DNA of 5,481 nt, taken from Candidatus Rifleibacteriota bacterium (GTDB lineage Bacteria > Muiribacteriota > Ozemobacteria > Ozemobacterales > Ozemobacteraceae). Positions 1-5,481 of this stretch are shown one piece after another. Under the pieces are notes generated by a model. It saw only the letters and a list, made by a program, of their open reading frames with translations, ran no database searches and was not told where the DNA came from. A program made the translations under genes and the position numbers. The DNA is taken from the NCBI GenBank assembly GCA_028691595.1, contig JAQUZA010000245.1, positions 1 through 5,481 of the forward strand, read 5' to 3'. Within the stretch, counting starts at the first letter, position 1. The number at the start of each line of letters is the position of its first letter.

Positions 1-155
1 AGCGTCATGAAGAACGAAACACTGGCCCAGAAAAAGCATTTCATGATGACGCGCAACTGTCGGCCAGAGCGATAAGCACTGAGCGTCGAATTCAAACGCG
101 CCTGCAGCTGCGGATAATTCTGGAGGAATTCGTTCAGTCTGCCATTGTTATGCAT
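1..155 (-). CDS. N-terminal part of a probable membrane protein, runs off the left edge
   Basis: The reading frame opens at ATG 153-155 and stays open for 51 codons to the window edge. It begins MHNNGRLNEFLQNYPQLQAR and is polar and helix-prone for about 34 residues. It then turns hydrophobic and aromatic (around IMKCFFWASVSFFMTL, residues 37-52), which looks like the first membrane segment. The start is well supported: a GAGG Shine-Dalgarno ends 5 nt before the ATG, and the preceding DUF4159 stop lies only 7 nt upstream. Co-transcription and coupled translation with the VWA/DUF4159 genes are therefore likely. In related operons this position is often held by a large, poorly characterised membrane protein (DUF4175-like). 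That is an inference from context only, since the visible part is too short to assign a family. Confidence 0.72.
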   Translation of the reverse strand, partial: MHNNGRLNEFLQNYPQLQARLNSTLSAYRSGRQLRVIMKCFFWASVSFFMT

Positions 156-158
156 AAT

Positions 159-164
159 TTCCTC
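159..164 (-). promoter_or_regulatory. Ribosome binding site overlapping the DUF4159 stop codon
   Basis: On the minus strand the sequence reads TGAGGAAATTATG. The TGA (163-165) stops DUF4159, and its last two bases form the start of a GAGGAA Shine-Dalgarno for the ATG at 153-155. Because the stop codon is part of the ribosome binding site, a ribosome ending DUF4159 is placed for re-initiation on the next gene. This supports both the start chosen for the left-edge gene and TGA being a true stop there. Confidence 0.7.
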
Positions 165-900
165 ACTGCATCATCACGTAAACCAGGATATTAAGTGCCA
201 TCTGCATGGCCTTTTCTCTGATTTCCGGGGTATCATCCCGATGAATACCGGCATCTTCGAGACCATCGCCGATATCAGACTCGTAGGTATAGAGAATTTT
301 CATTCGGCCCTTGTCAAAAAGAGCATAGGCAGCCGGCGGTTTGCCGTCATGCTCATGAATTTTCGGCAGACCTTCCTTAAAATCGTAAACCATGCTGAAA
401 ATAGGGTGATCAGCCGGTAACAGCTCAAATTCACGATCAGGATAAAGCCTTCTGATCTCGCGTCTGATATATTTGTCGAGGCCATAGCTGTCGTTAACCC
501 ATAAGAATCCACCGTTATCGAGGTAGACAAGAAGGGTGTTGATATCATGATCTTTGAAACGCACCTGACCATGCCCGGTCAGAAACAGCATCGGGTAACG
601 AAATAGTTCAGGGTCAGAAATCGAAACGGCGATATTATCAGCCTGAACCGGCATTTTGATACGTTCGCCAGCCTGTTTGACCAGATTGGGCATCGAGGTC
701 GGCCCCACATACCAGTCGCCGCCGCCATCGTATTTAACCCTTGGGATCACCAGACGGTCGAATTCACCTGCCAATGATGGCAAAGCAGTTGCAAACACCA
801 GTGAAGAAAGCAGTAAAAGACATTTGGCCGCAAAGTGGCTTGCCACTGGGCTAATGCCTGAGAGGGGGTGAAGGTATGAATTGTGGGGAGTTTGCTTCAT
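163..900 (-). CDS. DUF4159 domain protein, exported
   Basis: This is a 245-residue protein recognised as DUF4159, a glutamine-amidotransferase/ThuA-like fold found beside VWA/BatA genes; its molecular function is unknown. Residues 1-26 are a long polar leader, 27-40 a hydrophobic core (CLLLLSSLVFATAL), and SLAG (42-45) a plausible signal-peptidase site, so the mature domain is probably periplasmic. Visible family features are the opening FDRLVIPRVKYDGGGDWY (47-64), the strand LFLTGHGQ (105-112), YLDNGGFLWVND (126-137), the DHPIF turn (164-168) and a late ILYTYESDIGDG segment. The amidotransferase elbow (GGFLWVND) has no cysteine, which argues against glutaminase chemistry. I chose ATG 898-900 over the in-frame ATG at 931-933 because GGAGG sits 9 nt upstream and the start overlaps the preceding TGA as TGATG. 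The upstream ATG has no clear ribosome site. Stop is TGA 163-165. Confidence 0.9.
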   Translation of the reverse strand: MKQTPHNSYLHPLSGISPVASHFAAKCLLLLSSLVFATALPSLAGEFDRLVIPRVKYDGGGDWYVGPTSMPNLVKQAGERIKMPVQADNIAVSISDPELFRYPMLFLTGHGQVRFKDHDINTLLVYLDNGGFLWVNDSYGLDKYIRREIRRLYPDREFELLPADHPIFSMVYDFKEGLPKIHEHDGKPPAAYALFDKGRMKILYTYESDIGDGLEDAGIHRDDTPEIREKAMQMALNILVYVMMQ

Positions 901-914
901 CAGCTCAGACCTCC
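898..914 (-). promoter_or_regulatory. RBS and TGATG stop-start overlap ahead of DUF4159
   Basis: A perfect GGAGG (910-914) lies 9 nt before the ATG at 898-900. This ATG shares its A with the TGA stop (900-902) of the preceding VWA frame. In the upstream frame the next codon is also TGA, giving a tandem stop TGATGA. This arrangement is typical of translational coupling and decides the DUF4159 start. Confidence 0.75.
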
Positions 915-1484
915 GGTGCGGCGCAGATACCATTCTATCATGGGAAGCAAGAGAAGAACCAGCAGCAGCAACCAGCTGTCGCGCAGATCGATACTGCGGC
1001 TTTCGAGTTTCTGACCGGGCGCGGTCTCGATGGCGGCAATTATTTTTTCGGCCCCGGCATCGGTTACAAACAGGCCACCGGTTTCGCTGGCGATCTGGCG
1101 CAGCATGGCCTCACGAATAACCGGCTCGTCAAATTCAGCGGTTGGCGTTTCGACGAGCATCTCACCGGTGGTTCTGCCGAGTTCACGGCCCTGAAACCTG
1201 GCTTCGGCTTCAACCTTGTGCAGACCCCTGAGAGCCGGCACAAAAGCAGCTTCGTAGCAACCACGTTCAGAAGTTTCGATACACGGAATACTTACGGAAC
1301 TGTCTTTTTCGTCACGCACCGTTACCATCACCTGGGCATTTGCCTGCAGCTGGTTTCGGCTATCGAGCACCCAGACACGTATATTGGCCGCCTGCCCGAC
1401 ATAACCACGCGAAGATGGCATTTCGAGACTTATCTGTGCGTCTTCTCTGCGGTTTGCCAGCCATTTGCACATATTGACCATCAT
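900..1484 (-). CDS. C-terminal fragment of the second VWA membrane protein, downstream of an in-frame TGA
   Basis: The 194-residue open frame from ATG 1482-1484 is in the same frame as the VWA gene at 1506-3164, separated from it only by TGA and seven sense codons (GFAPFAA). Joined, they give about 754 codons, close to the usual size of this family. The fragment starts with the helix MMVNMCKWLANRRED, which in relatives follows the amidotransferase-like domain. A beta-rich Ig/macroglobulin-like segment follows (about residues 17-115), then a helical region with ASETGGLF, and a C-terminal membrane anchor (WLLLLVLLLLPMIEWYL, 171-187) with basic residues after it. It is probably not an independent gene: there is no good ribosome site for ATG 1484, since the nearest GAGGG is 18 nt away and overlaps the TGA. 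It is made only by readthrough, by weak re-initiation, or if the TGA is a sequencing error. It ends with TGA 900-902, overlapping the DUF4159 start. Confidence 0.75.
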   Translation of the reverse strand: MMVNMCKWLANRREDAQISLEMPSSRGYVGQAANIRVWVLDSRNQLQANAQVMVTVRDEKDSSVSIPCIETSERGCYEAAFVPALRGLHKVEAEARFQGRELGRTTGEMLVETPTAEFDEPVIREAMLRQIASETGGLFVTDAGAEKIIAAIETAPGQKLESRSIDLRDSWLLLLVLLLLPMIEWYLRRTGGLS

Positions 1485-1504
1485 GGCCGCGAAAGGCGCA
1501 AACC
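1451..1504 (-). other. Imperfect stem-loop directly after the in-frame TGA
   Basis: The 7-bp arms GGTTTGC (1498-1504) and GCAAACC (1451-1457) are perfect inverted complements, and the first arm begins 1 nt after the TGA. The stem can continue inward as GCC/GGC (1495-1497 with 1460-1462, leaving a 2-nt bulge) and TTT/AAA (1492-1494 with 1464-1466, leaving a 1-nt bulge). A small apical GGCC/GGUC hairpin (1485-1488 with 1476-1479) surrounds a 5-nt loop. Position and size resemble structures that stimulate stop-codon readthrough or a bacterial SECIS, but bulges and wobble pairs weaken it. It lies in coding sequence and could be chance. Confidence 0.3.
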
Positions 1505-1505
1505 C

Positions 1506-1508
1506 TCA
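1506..1508 (-). other. In-frame TGA interrupting the second VWA gene
   Basis: The codons read GGC GAT TGA GGG TTT GCG CCT TTC GCG GCC ATG, with no frame change on either side. Homologues run straight through this point, from the GAPLWPAGFRLVPGD end of the amidotransferase-like domain into the xxMMVNMCKWL helix. One base change would restore a sense codon; CGA (Arg), GGA (Gly) or TGG (Trp) are all one step away. Other TGA codons in the window sit at convincing gene ends, so a genome-wide reassignment of TGA is unlikely. Possible explanations are a nonsense mutation, a sequencing error, or programmed readthrough. Confidence 0.85.
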
Positions 1509-3164
1509 ATCGCCAGGGACCAGCCTGAAGCCGGCCGGCCAGAGCGGCGCACCGGTGATCATTATTACATGCCCCTGCCCGCTTCGACTCTGCAGCATGA
1601 ACGGCAGCATATCATTGCCACCCCTGACGGTCGAGTTAACCAGAATCTCGGCACCAGGCTTCACTGACCCATACTCATAAAGGCCATCGAATTTGGGCAG
1701 CGAGGCAAAAAATTCAAGATTTTCGACCGGGTCGTCAACCAGGCGCAAAAAGTTATAAGCTGTTTCCATTGCGGGCAGCACCATGTTGCCGGGGTTGCCA
1801 CGCCACAGTTCCCTGCCCATCTGCACCGGCATGACTTTTTCGAGAGCTGTTCCGCTAAAGCCGAGTTCAGCAAATGAGCTTGTCGAAGGCAGAAGCAGCA
1901 GACCAATGCTTCCAGCTTCAAGTCTTTTGATCAATTCTTCTTCAACCGGCCGCAAAAACTGGTGCGGCACGCCGTTCAAAACGACTACATCGGCATTTTT
2001 GAGGTCTTCAACCAACGACAGACTGCTGACCGATTTTTCGGGCATAAAATCACGGGCACACACCCAGCGGTCATCTCGAACCCTGGCCCAATGGGTGAGT
2101 TTGGCATTCGGATCAGTTGACAGAGCGTTGCCGATGAATTTCATATCCCAGGTCGGGCGACCACTGACAGCGAGAACATTCAGGCGTTCTCTGACAACTT
2201 TTAACAGAAAACCGGCGGTATTATTGTCGGCAGTCAGTTCATCAGCCACCCCTGGAATACTGAGCTCAAAACGAAAGTTTCCTTCGCTGTCACAGGGTAT
2301 GTTAAAAGCGAATGGAGCACGCACGCTGTCAGAGGCAAAACTGGCGGTGGTGGTGGCAAACGGCTCGCCGTCACGGGTGATGGTTACCTCAACCGCAGAA
2401 GTGGCCAGGCGATGCAAACTGACCTCGCCCCTTACCCTGAGGCTTGAGTTGAGATAGCCAAGCGCCGGAGGTTTGGGCAGATGCAGTGCCATATCTGGCG
2501 ATTCACCATCAGCCCCCGGAGCAACCATGTAAACCGGAGTGCGCATATTGCTGAGTGCTGTAAGCGGGTTTTCGCCGGTGGTATTAACACCATCAGTCAG
2601 CATGATAACGCCAAGCAGGCTGCCTTCGCCGAGATTTCCCATGACGTTGCGCAGCGCGCCGCTGATATCGGTCTGGTTGCCTTCCGGCAAAAAATTGAAC
2701 TGTTCGATTTCCTGGCGCGAAACCGGTGAAACGTTATCGGCAAAACTAAAAACTTCGGGGAAAATGCCCGTCTTCTCTTCGATTTTGCCGATGAATCCTC
2801 GGGCAAACAACTTTTTAACCCGCTCGAGGCGTGTTTCACCCTGAGACTTGATACTCATACTGCGCGAAGTATCAATCATAACCGCCAACCGGTTTTTCTG
2901 GGGTATCCAGCCGGAAATTATCAAAACCGGCCCGGTCAGCAGCACAGCCAGCAGCACCACCCAGGTTAGACGCAGGCCCAGAAGGAGTCGTCGCTGTTTA
3001 CTAGCGACATTTTTTCCTTCACAGCGATAAGACCACCAGATGAGCGGCACCAGCGCCAGCAGTAACAGAATCAAACCGGCCCAGCCCCAGCCAAGGTGAA
3101 TTCCTGCTGATTCGATGGCGCGAATCGGCCCCGGGTTGAAACCTAATAATTTTAGCAAGAACAT
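1506..3164 (-). CDS. Second VWA-domain membrane protein, N-terminal 552 residues (gene continues to 900 past a TGA)
   Basis: Two membrane segments open the protein (about residues 28-44 and 64-86), with a basic cytoplasmic loop between them (SKQRRLLLGLR). A VWA domain follows (about 92-215) with an intact MIDAS: DTSRS (98-102), T165 in NQTD, and TDG (190-192). Metal-dependent binding of a partner is expected from the family. Residues 230-325 look like a beta-sandwich (VRGEVSLHRL, VEVTITRDG, ELTADNN). From about 327 there is a Rossmann/amidotransferase-like domain: LNVLAVSGRPTWDMKF, ADVVVLNGVP, then GHVIMITGAPLW near the end. No cysteine is seen at the nucleophile elbow. The translated frame ends at TGA 1506-1508 without the Ig-like segment and C-terminal anchor that relatives have; these lie in the same frame downstream. 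The full gene would be 900-3164. Start ATG 3162-3164 has an AGAAGG site 8 nt upstream. A premature stop here should leave a product anchored only at its N-terminus. Confidence 0.88.
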   Translation of the reverse strand: MFLLKLLGFNPGPIRAIESAGIHLGWGWAGLILLLLALVPLIWWSYRCEGKNVASKQRRLLLGLRLTWVVLLAVLLTGPVLIISGWIPQKNRLAVMIDTSRSMSIKSQGETRLERVKKLFARGFIGKIEEKTGIFPEVFSFADNVSPVSRQEIEQFNFLPEGNQTDISGALRNVMGNLGEGSLLGVIMLTDGVNTTGENPLTALSNMRTPVYMVAPGADGESPDMALHLPKPPALGYLNSSLRVRGEVSLHRLATSAVEVTITRDGEPFATTTASFASDSVRAPFAFNIPCDSEGNFRFELSIPGVADELTADNNTAGFLLKVVRERLNVLAVSGRPTWDMKFIGNALSTDPNAKLTHWARVRDDRWVCARDFMPEKSVSSLSLVEDLKNADVVVLNGVPHQFLRPVEEELIKRLEAGSIGLLLLPSTSSFAELGFSGTALEKVMPVQMGRELWRGNPGNMVLPAMETAYNFLRLVDDPVENLEFFASLPKFDGLYEYGSVKPGAEILVNSTVRGGNDMLPFMLQSRSGQGHVIMITGAPLWPAGFRLVPGD

Positions 3165-3172
3165 TCAGTTCA

Positions 3173-3178
3173 CCTTCT
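3173..3178 (-). promoter_or_regulatory. Ribosome binding site of the second VWA gene
   Basis: AGAAGG on the minus strand lies 8 nt before the ATG at 3162-3164. It gives this gene its own initiation site, which it needs because the previous stop codon is more than 340 nt upstream. No convincing -35/-10 pair was recognised in the gap, so transcription most likely arrives from the upstream VWA gene. Confidence 0.6.
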
Positions 3179-3237
3179 ACAGCTTTTCTGACTTTTCAAG
3201 ATGCTTCACGGTCATTCAAGCTTTTTTCCGTCCCGCA

Positions 3238-3324
3238 TTCTTCTTCTGTCCGCGCGTTCTTCTCCGTCCGCGCGTTCTTCTCCGTCCTGCGCGTTCTTCT
3301 CCGTCCTGCGCGTTCTTCTCCGTC
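3238..3324. repeat. Short tandem repeat array, 18-19 bp unit, about 4.7 copies
   Basis: On the plus strand the unit is GTTCTTCTCCGTCC(T)GCGC. The copies are 3238-3255 (degenerate), 3256-3273 (18 bp), 3274-3292 (19 bp, extra T), 3293-3311 (19 bp, identical to the previous one), and a partial copy 3312-3324 whose terminal CCGTC runs straight into the neighbouring palindrome. The unit is strongly pyrimidine-rich on the plus strand. Near identity of adjacent copies points to recent slippage or unequal exchange. The array has no plausible coding role on the minus strand. The rest of the gap on this side (3165-3237) holds the ribosome site of the second VWA gene and nothing else I recognise. Confidence 0.85.
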
Positions 3325-3384
3325 ATTCCCGCGAAAGCGGGAATCTATTTCTTACGGCTAGATTCCCGCTTTCGCGGGAATGAC
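3322..3384. repeat. 26-bp perfect inverted repeat made of two ATTCCCGC-type palindromes
   Basis: The left arm 3322-3347 and right arm 3359-3384 are exact reverse complements, separated by 11 bp. Each arm contains its own perfect 8-bp palindrome with a 4-nt loop (ATTCCCGC-GAAA-GCGGGAAT at 3325-3344, and the complement at 3362-3381). The core belongs to the widespread intergenic REP-like/dRS3-like class (GTCATTCCCGCGAAAGCGGG). In RNA it can form either two small hairpins or one long one. Lying between two cistrons, it could stall decay or transcription and so set different levels of the two VWA proteins; that is inference. Confidence 0.9.
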
Positions 3385-3401
3385 ATAGCCACAGCCACAA
3401 G

Positions 3402-3426
3402 CCCGCTTTCGCGGGAATGACATAGC
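3402..3426. repeat. Third copy of the REP-like palindrome, truncated at one end
   Basis: A 25-nt stretch (CCCGCTTTCGCGGG plus AATGACATAGC) is identical to 3365-3389, giving a direct repeat with a 37-bp period. This copy has lost the outer ATT on its left (AAG replaces it), so its hairpin shrinks to CCCGC-TTTC-GCGGG. The identical flank ATGACATAGC shows that the duplicated unit is larger than the palindrome itself. Confidence 0.85.
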
Positions 3427-3434
3427 TATAACCA

Positions 3435-3480
3435 CACTCTCGCTTTTAGCCCTCCGGGACATAAGAACCTTTTGAGAGTG
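3435..3480. repeat. 7-bp inverted repeat flanking a 32-nt loop after the first VWA gene
   Basis: CACTCTC (3435-3441) and GAGAGTG (3474-3480) are exact inverted complements. The loop contains a CCCTCCGGG motif and AAAAG/CTTTT segments that can extend pairing. On the minus strand it starts about 25 nt after the VWA stop at 3506-3508. There is no following run of T, so it is not a convincing rho-independent terminator. It may be a weak processing structure or chance. Confidence 0.4.
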
Positions 3481-3505
3481 CAGGCGCACTAAAGAAGCAG
3501 CAAAT

Positions 3506-5481
3506 TCAACTTTCATTTTTACGGTCGGCGGGCCGGTTCGCGGCCCAGCTTTCAATAACGGCCAGCAGAACAAGTAACAGCAAGGCTGCAGCGCCCAGGT
3601 CGTAACCGTCACGCAGCAGCGAAACTTTTTCTTTGACGCTTGGCCCTCGCCCCGGGTCATGTGCCAGCGGTATAAAGCGCGGAATTTTTCTTAGATTGAT
3701 GCGGTCAAGGCGGCTTTCTTCGGGGGGCGGATTCACGGCAAACGCGCCGACAAGTTTTTTGCCACCGGCGTTGCGAATTTCGTAATAGCCGCTAAGATCG
3801 GTATCGCGGGTGGTAAAATGAATCAGGCCCTGGGCAGAAGACTGGGTTGATACTGATTTTTCTGCGCCATCAGGCATTTTGAGCACAATTTTATCGTTGG
3901 CTTCGGCACTGATGGTTGCTGATACAGGCATTCCGGGCCTGATGGTGCCAATACTCAGATCGCCGGCGGTGATCATCGACACGAGTGTCTGATGCAGAAA
4001 TGGCAGCCAGGTCGGCCTGACAGGCCAGTTTGTCCAGCTGGTATCGGCCGAAAAAGTAACCAGCATCGAGCGGCCACGCCCACGTTTTTCTTCGATGATC
4101 CCGGGCAGACCGTGGCTGAGACGGCTTAACAGCAGAGCAGCCGGGTTGGGCCGCACCTGAAAGAATTCGAAAATCTGGGCCCGGCCGGGGTCGCCATTGC
4201 CATCGCGGGCAAAAATACTGAAGGCCGGGTGGCCGGCATCGAGGTCGGTGAGCTGGTAACCGACCGATCTGCTGACGGCATTGCCCACCCGCTTGAATAT
4301 GCGTGCCGGCAGAAGATAGCCGCCGCCAAGATCGTCGATAAGGTTTTTGTTATACCATTCAGGCTCGGCACGGTCACCGAGGAAAGTAATCAGGTTGCCG
4401 CCGGCCAGTAGATAATCTGAAACCTTTTTTACAAAGGGTGCTTCAAGGTGGTGTTGATTAATCATCACCAGCGCTGCATAGTTTTTGAGGTCAAGGTTGT
4501 TAACTTCGCCGCTGCCACGTGATTCAACGACAAAATTATTCTCTTTACTTCGATTAAGTGGATTAAGCGCGAATCTGACAAATATATCTTCACGATTTTC
4601 GGGCTGACCGGGTTTGTTGTCTGGTTTTATCACCAGAATTTTGCAGGGCTCAAAGACCCTTACGGCCAGATGGCGCTCATCATCGCCGGGCAGGGCATCG
4701 GCCGGCAGGCTTGCCGTCAGGTGATTCATGCCGGTGGCGCTGAAAGTCACCTCAACTATGGTTTCTTTCTCGAGACCGGCCTCGATCTCAACTTCACGAT
4801 CGAGTTTTCTTTCGCCGTTGAGAGAGATGGTCAATCTTGTTTTGCGCGCCCTTGTAGAGTAGTTGGCAACCTTGACCTTAACCGGAACCTTTCGGCCGGT
4901 CATAATGACGGGAGCATCAGCTTCAAGGCCTTTAACCGACATATTTTCGGGGGCGGTGCCACCGACCGGAACCATAATAAGATCTATGCCCGGCTCGACT
5001 CTGGCCAGGTCATACTTTTCTATGAATGGCTGCCAGGCTGATTCGGTCATATCAGTAATCACATAAACGGCCCGGCGATAGTTTGCGAGGGGAGCGAGGA
5101 TTTTGAGTGCCGGCAGAATCGAGGTGGCCAGGTTGGTTCCGGCCATGCTCAAGGGCGCATTGGCAATACTCTTTTTCAAAGTTTCGGTATCCCAGGTGAG
5201 CTGCGGAAAAACCAGTCGCCCGGGGTCATTGATAAGGCCAACGGTTGCCCGGTCGTCGGCATTCATCTGGTCGAGAATTTCAAGTGCTCTCGAACGTGCG
5301 GTGTTAAAGATCGAAATTCCCTGATGGGTGCTGCCCATCGACATTGAATAATCAAGCAGCACCACAAACGCTGCAGGAGTCGCCGACGACACCCCGGCAC
5401 TGGCGCTTTGCCCGATAAAAGGCCGCGACATGGTTATCACCACCAGAATTACCGCCAGCAACCGCAGCAGCAGCAACAGCA
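3506..5481 (-). CDS. BatA-like VWA membrane protein, N-terminus beyond the right edge
   Basis: About 657 in-window residues, numbered here from the TTG codon at 5474-5476. The frame is still open at the edge and begins inside a membrane helix (LLLLRLLAVILVVITMSRPF). In BatA-like proteins this helix is preceded by roughly 60-80 residues including another membrane segment and a basic stretch, so the true start is outside. The VWA domain (about 36-172) has an intact MIDAS: DYSMS (42-46), T114 in AGTN, and TDMT (141-144). A beta-sandwich follows (about 178-275; PVKVKVANYS resembles CARDB-type domains). Next is an amidotransferase-like Rossmann domain (about 278-510; YAALVMINQHHL, LLAGGNLITFLGD), where an aspartate occupies the usual cysteine position. 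A further beta segment ends with GYYEI, and a C-terminal anchor (about 625-643) finishes the protein. The exported parts are probably periplasmic. It ends with TGA 3506-3508, upstream of the repeat-filled gap and the second VWA gene. Function beyond partner binding is unknown. Confidence 0.9.
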   Translation of the reverse strand, partial: LLLLLRLLAVILVVITMSRPFIGQSASAGVSSATPAAFVVLLDYSMSMGSTHQGISIFNTARSRALEILDQMNADDRATVGLINDPGRLVFPQLTWDTETLKKSIANAPLSMAGTNLATSILPALKILAPLANYRRAVYVITDMTESAWQPFIEKYDLARVEPGIDLIMVPVGGTAPENMSVKGLEADAPVIMTGRKVPVKVKVANYSTRARKTRLTISLNGERKLDREVEIEAGLEKETIVEVTFSATGMNHLTASLPADALPGDDERHLAVRVFEPCKILVIKPDNKPGQPENREDIFVRFALNPLNRSKENNFVVESRGSGEVNNLDLKNYAALVMINQHHLEAPFVKKVSDYLLAGGNLITFLGDRAEPEWYNKNLIDDLGGGYLLPARIFKRVGNAVSRSVGYQLTDLDAGHPAFSIFARDGNGDPGRAQIFEFFQVRPNPAALLLSRLSHGLPGIIEEKRGRGRSMLVTFSADTSWTNWPVRPTWLPFLHQTLVSMITAGDLSIGTIRPGMPVSATISAEANDKIVLKMPDGAEKSVSTQSSAQGLIHFTTRDTDLSGYYEIRNAGGKKLVGAFAVNPPPEESRLDRINLRKIPRFIPLAHDPGRGPSVKEKVSLLRDGYDLGAAALLLLVLLAVIESWAANRPADRKNES

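Noticed and set aside
931..933. Upstream ATG as the DUF4159 start, adding 11 residues
   Set aside because: No Shine-Dalgarno precedes it, while the ATG at 898-900 has GGAGG at 9 nt and a classic stop-start overlap.
876..1667. 263-codon open frame on the plus strand opposite the second VWA gene
   Set aside because: It lies antisense to a frame with clear family features, its product shows no recognisable domain or hydrophobic pattern, and it has no operon context. Long antisense frames are common opposite such genes.
1783..2457. 224-codon open frame on the plus strand
   Set aside because: It is antisense to the VWA2 beta-sandwich and amidotransferase-like region. The product is rich in Ser, Arg and Thr without any motif, so it is a shadow of the real gene.
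900..3164. Genetic code with TGA read as an amino acid
   Set aside because: TGA closes all three complete frames at convincing ends: with a TGATG overlap and tandem TGATGA at 900, as part of a downstream ribosome site at 163, and before the repeat gap at 3506. Tryptophan is encoded by TGG. Only one internal TGA exists in roughly 1,700 codons.
3165..3260. Promoter for the second VWA gene in the repeat gap
   Set aside because: TTGAAT- and TTGAAA-like hexamers occur on the minus strand, but no acceptable -10 box sits at the right distance.
3115..3420. Plus-strand 101-codon frame through the repeats, ending in an IPAKAGI/DSRFRGND-like sequence
   Set aside because: This peptide is the familiar conceptual translation of the ATTCCCGCGAAAGCGGGAAT repeat and the tandem array. 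It is a frequent false gene call.
3238..3426. Possible CRISPR array in the repeat cluster
   Set aside because: The tandem units are only 18-19 bp with no spacers, and the palindromic copies are inverted relative to each other with short spacers of unequal length. There are no cas genes in the window.

Overview
The window is one strand-biased stretch in which every supported gene reads on the minus strand, from right to left. It looks like part of a bacterial operon for membrane-anchored von Willebrand A (VWA) proteins. In transcription order it holds: a BatA-like VWA protein whose N-terminus lies beyond the right edge (3506-5481); a 341-bp gap packed with repeats (3165-3505); a second, larger VWA membrane protein interrupted by an in-frame TGA (900-3164, stop at 1506-1508); a DUF4159 protein with a signal peptide (163-900); and the first 51 codons of a probable membrane protein that runs off the left edge (1-155). 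The last three cistrons are tightly packed (a TGATG overlap, then a 7-nt gap), which indicates co-transcription and translational coupling.

Organism: base composition is moderate, and the predicted proteins have inner-membrane anchors with exported domains. The order BatA-like VWA, second VWA, DUF4159, membrane protein is familiar from Planctomycetota, Verrucomicrobiota, Lentisphaerota and several candidate phyla, usually downstream of a MoxR-type AAA+ ATPase and a DUF58 protein. The intergenic palindrome (ATTCCCGC-N4-GCGGGAAT) is a widespread repeat, so it does not fix the lineage. I can only say a Gram-negative-type bacterium, phylum undetermined. TGA ends all three complete reading frames here and tryptophan is encoded by TGG, so the code is standard with respect to TGA.

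How the parts may work together: both VWA proteins have intact MIDAS motifs (DxSxS, T, TD), so they probably bind a divalent metal and a protein partner. Each also carries a Rossmann or glutamine-amidotransferase-like domain, as does DUF4159, and none shows a nucleophile cysteine at the expected place. The likely picture is an envelope complex assembled or remodelled by a MoxR ATPase. Its substrate is unknown and nothing in the sequence reveals it.

The two points that most deserve attention are the in-frame TGA that splits the second VWA gene, followed directly by a foldable inverted repeat, and the compound repeat cluster (18-19 bp tandem array, 26-bp perfect inverted repeat, extra palindrome copy) lying between the two VWA genes. 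I did not find convincing evidence of a wholly new system. No tRNA, rRNA, CRISPR array, insertion sequence or convincing promoter or rho-independent terminator was seen.
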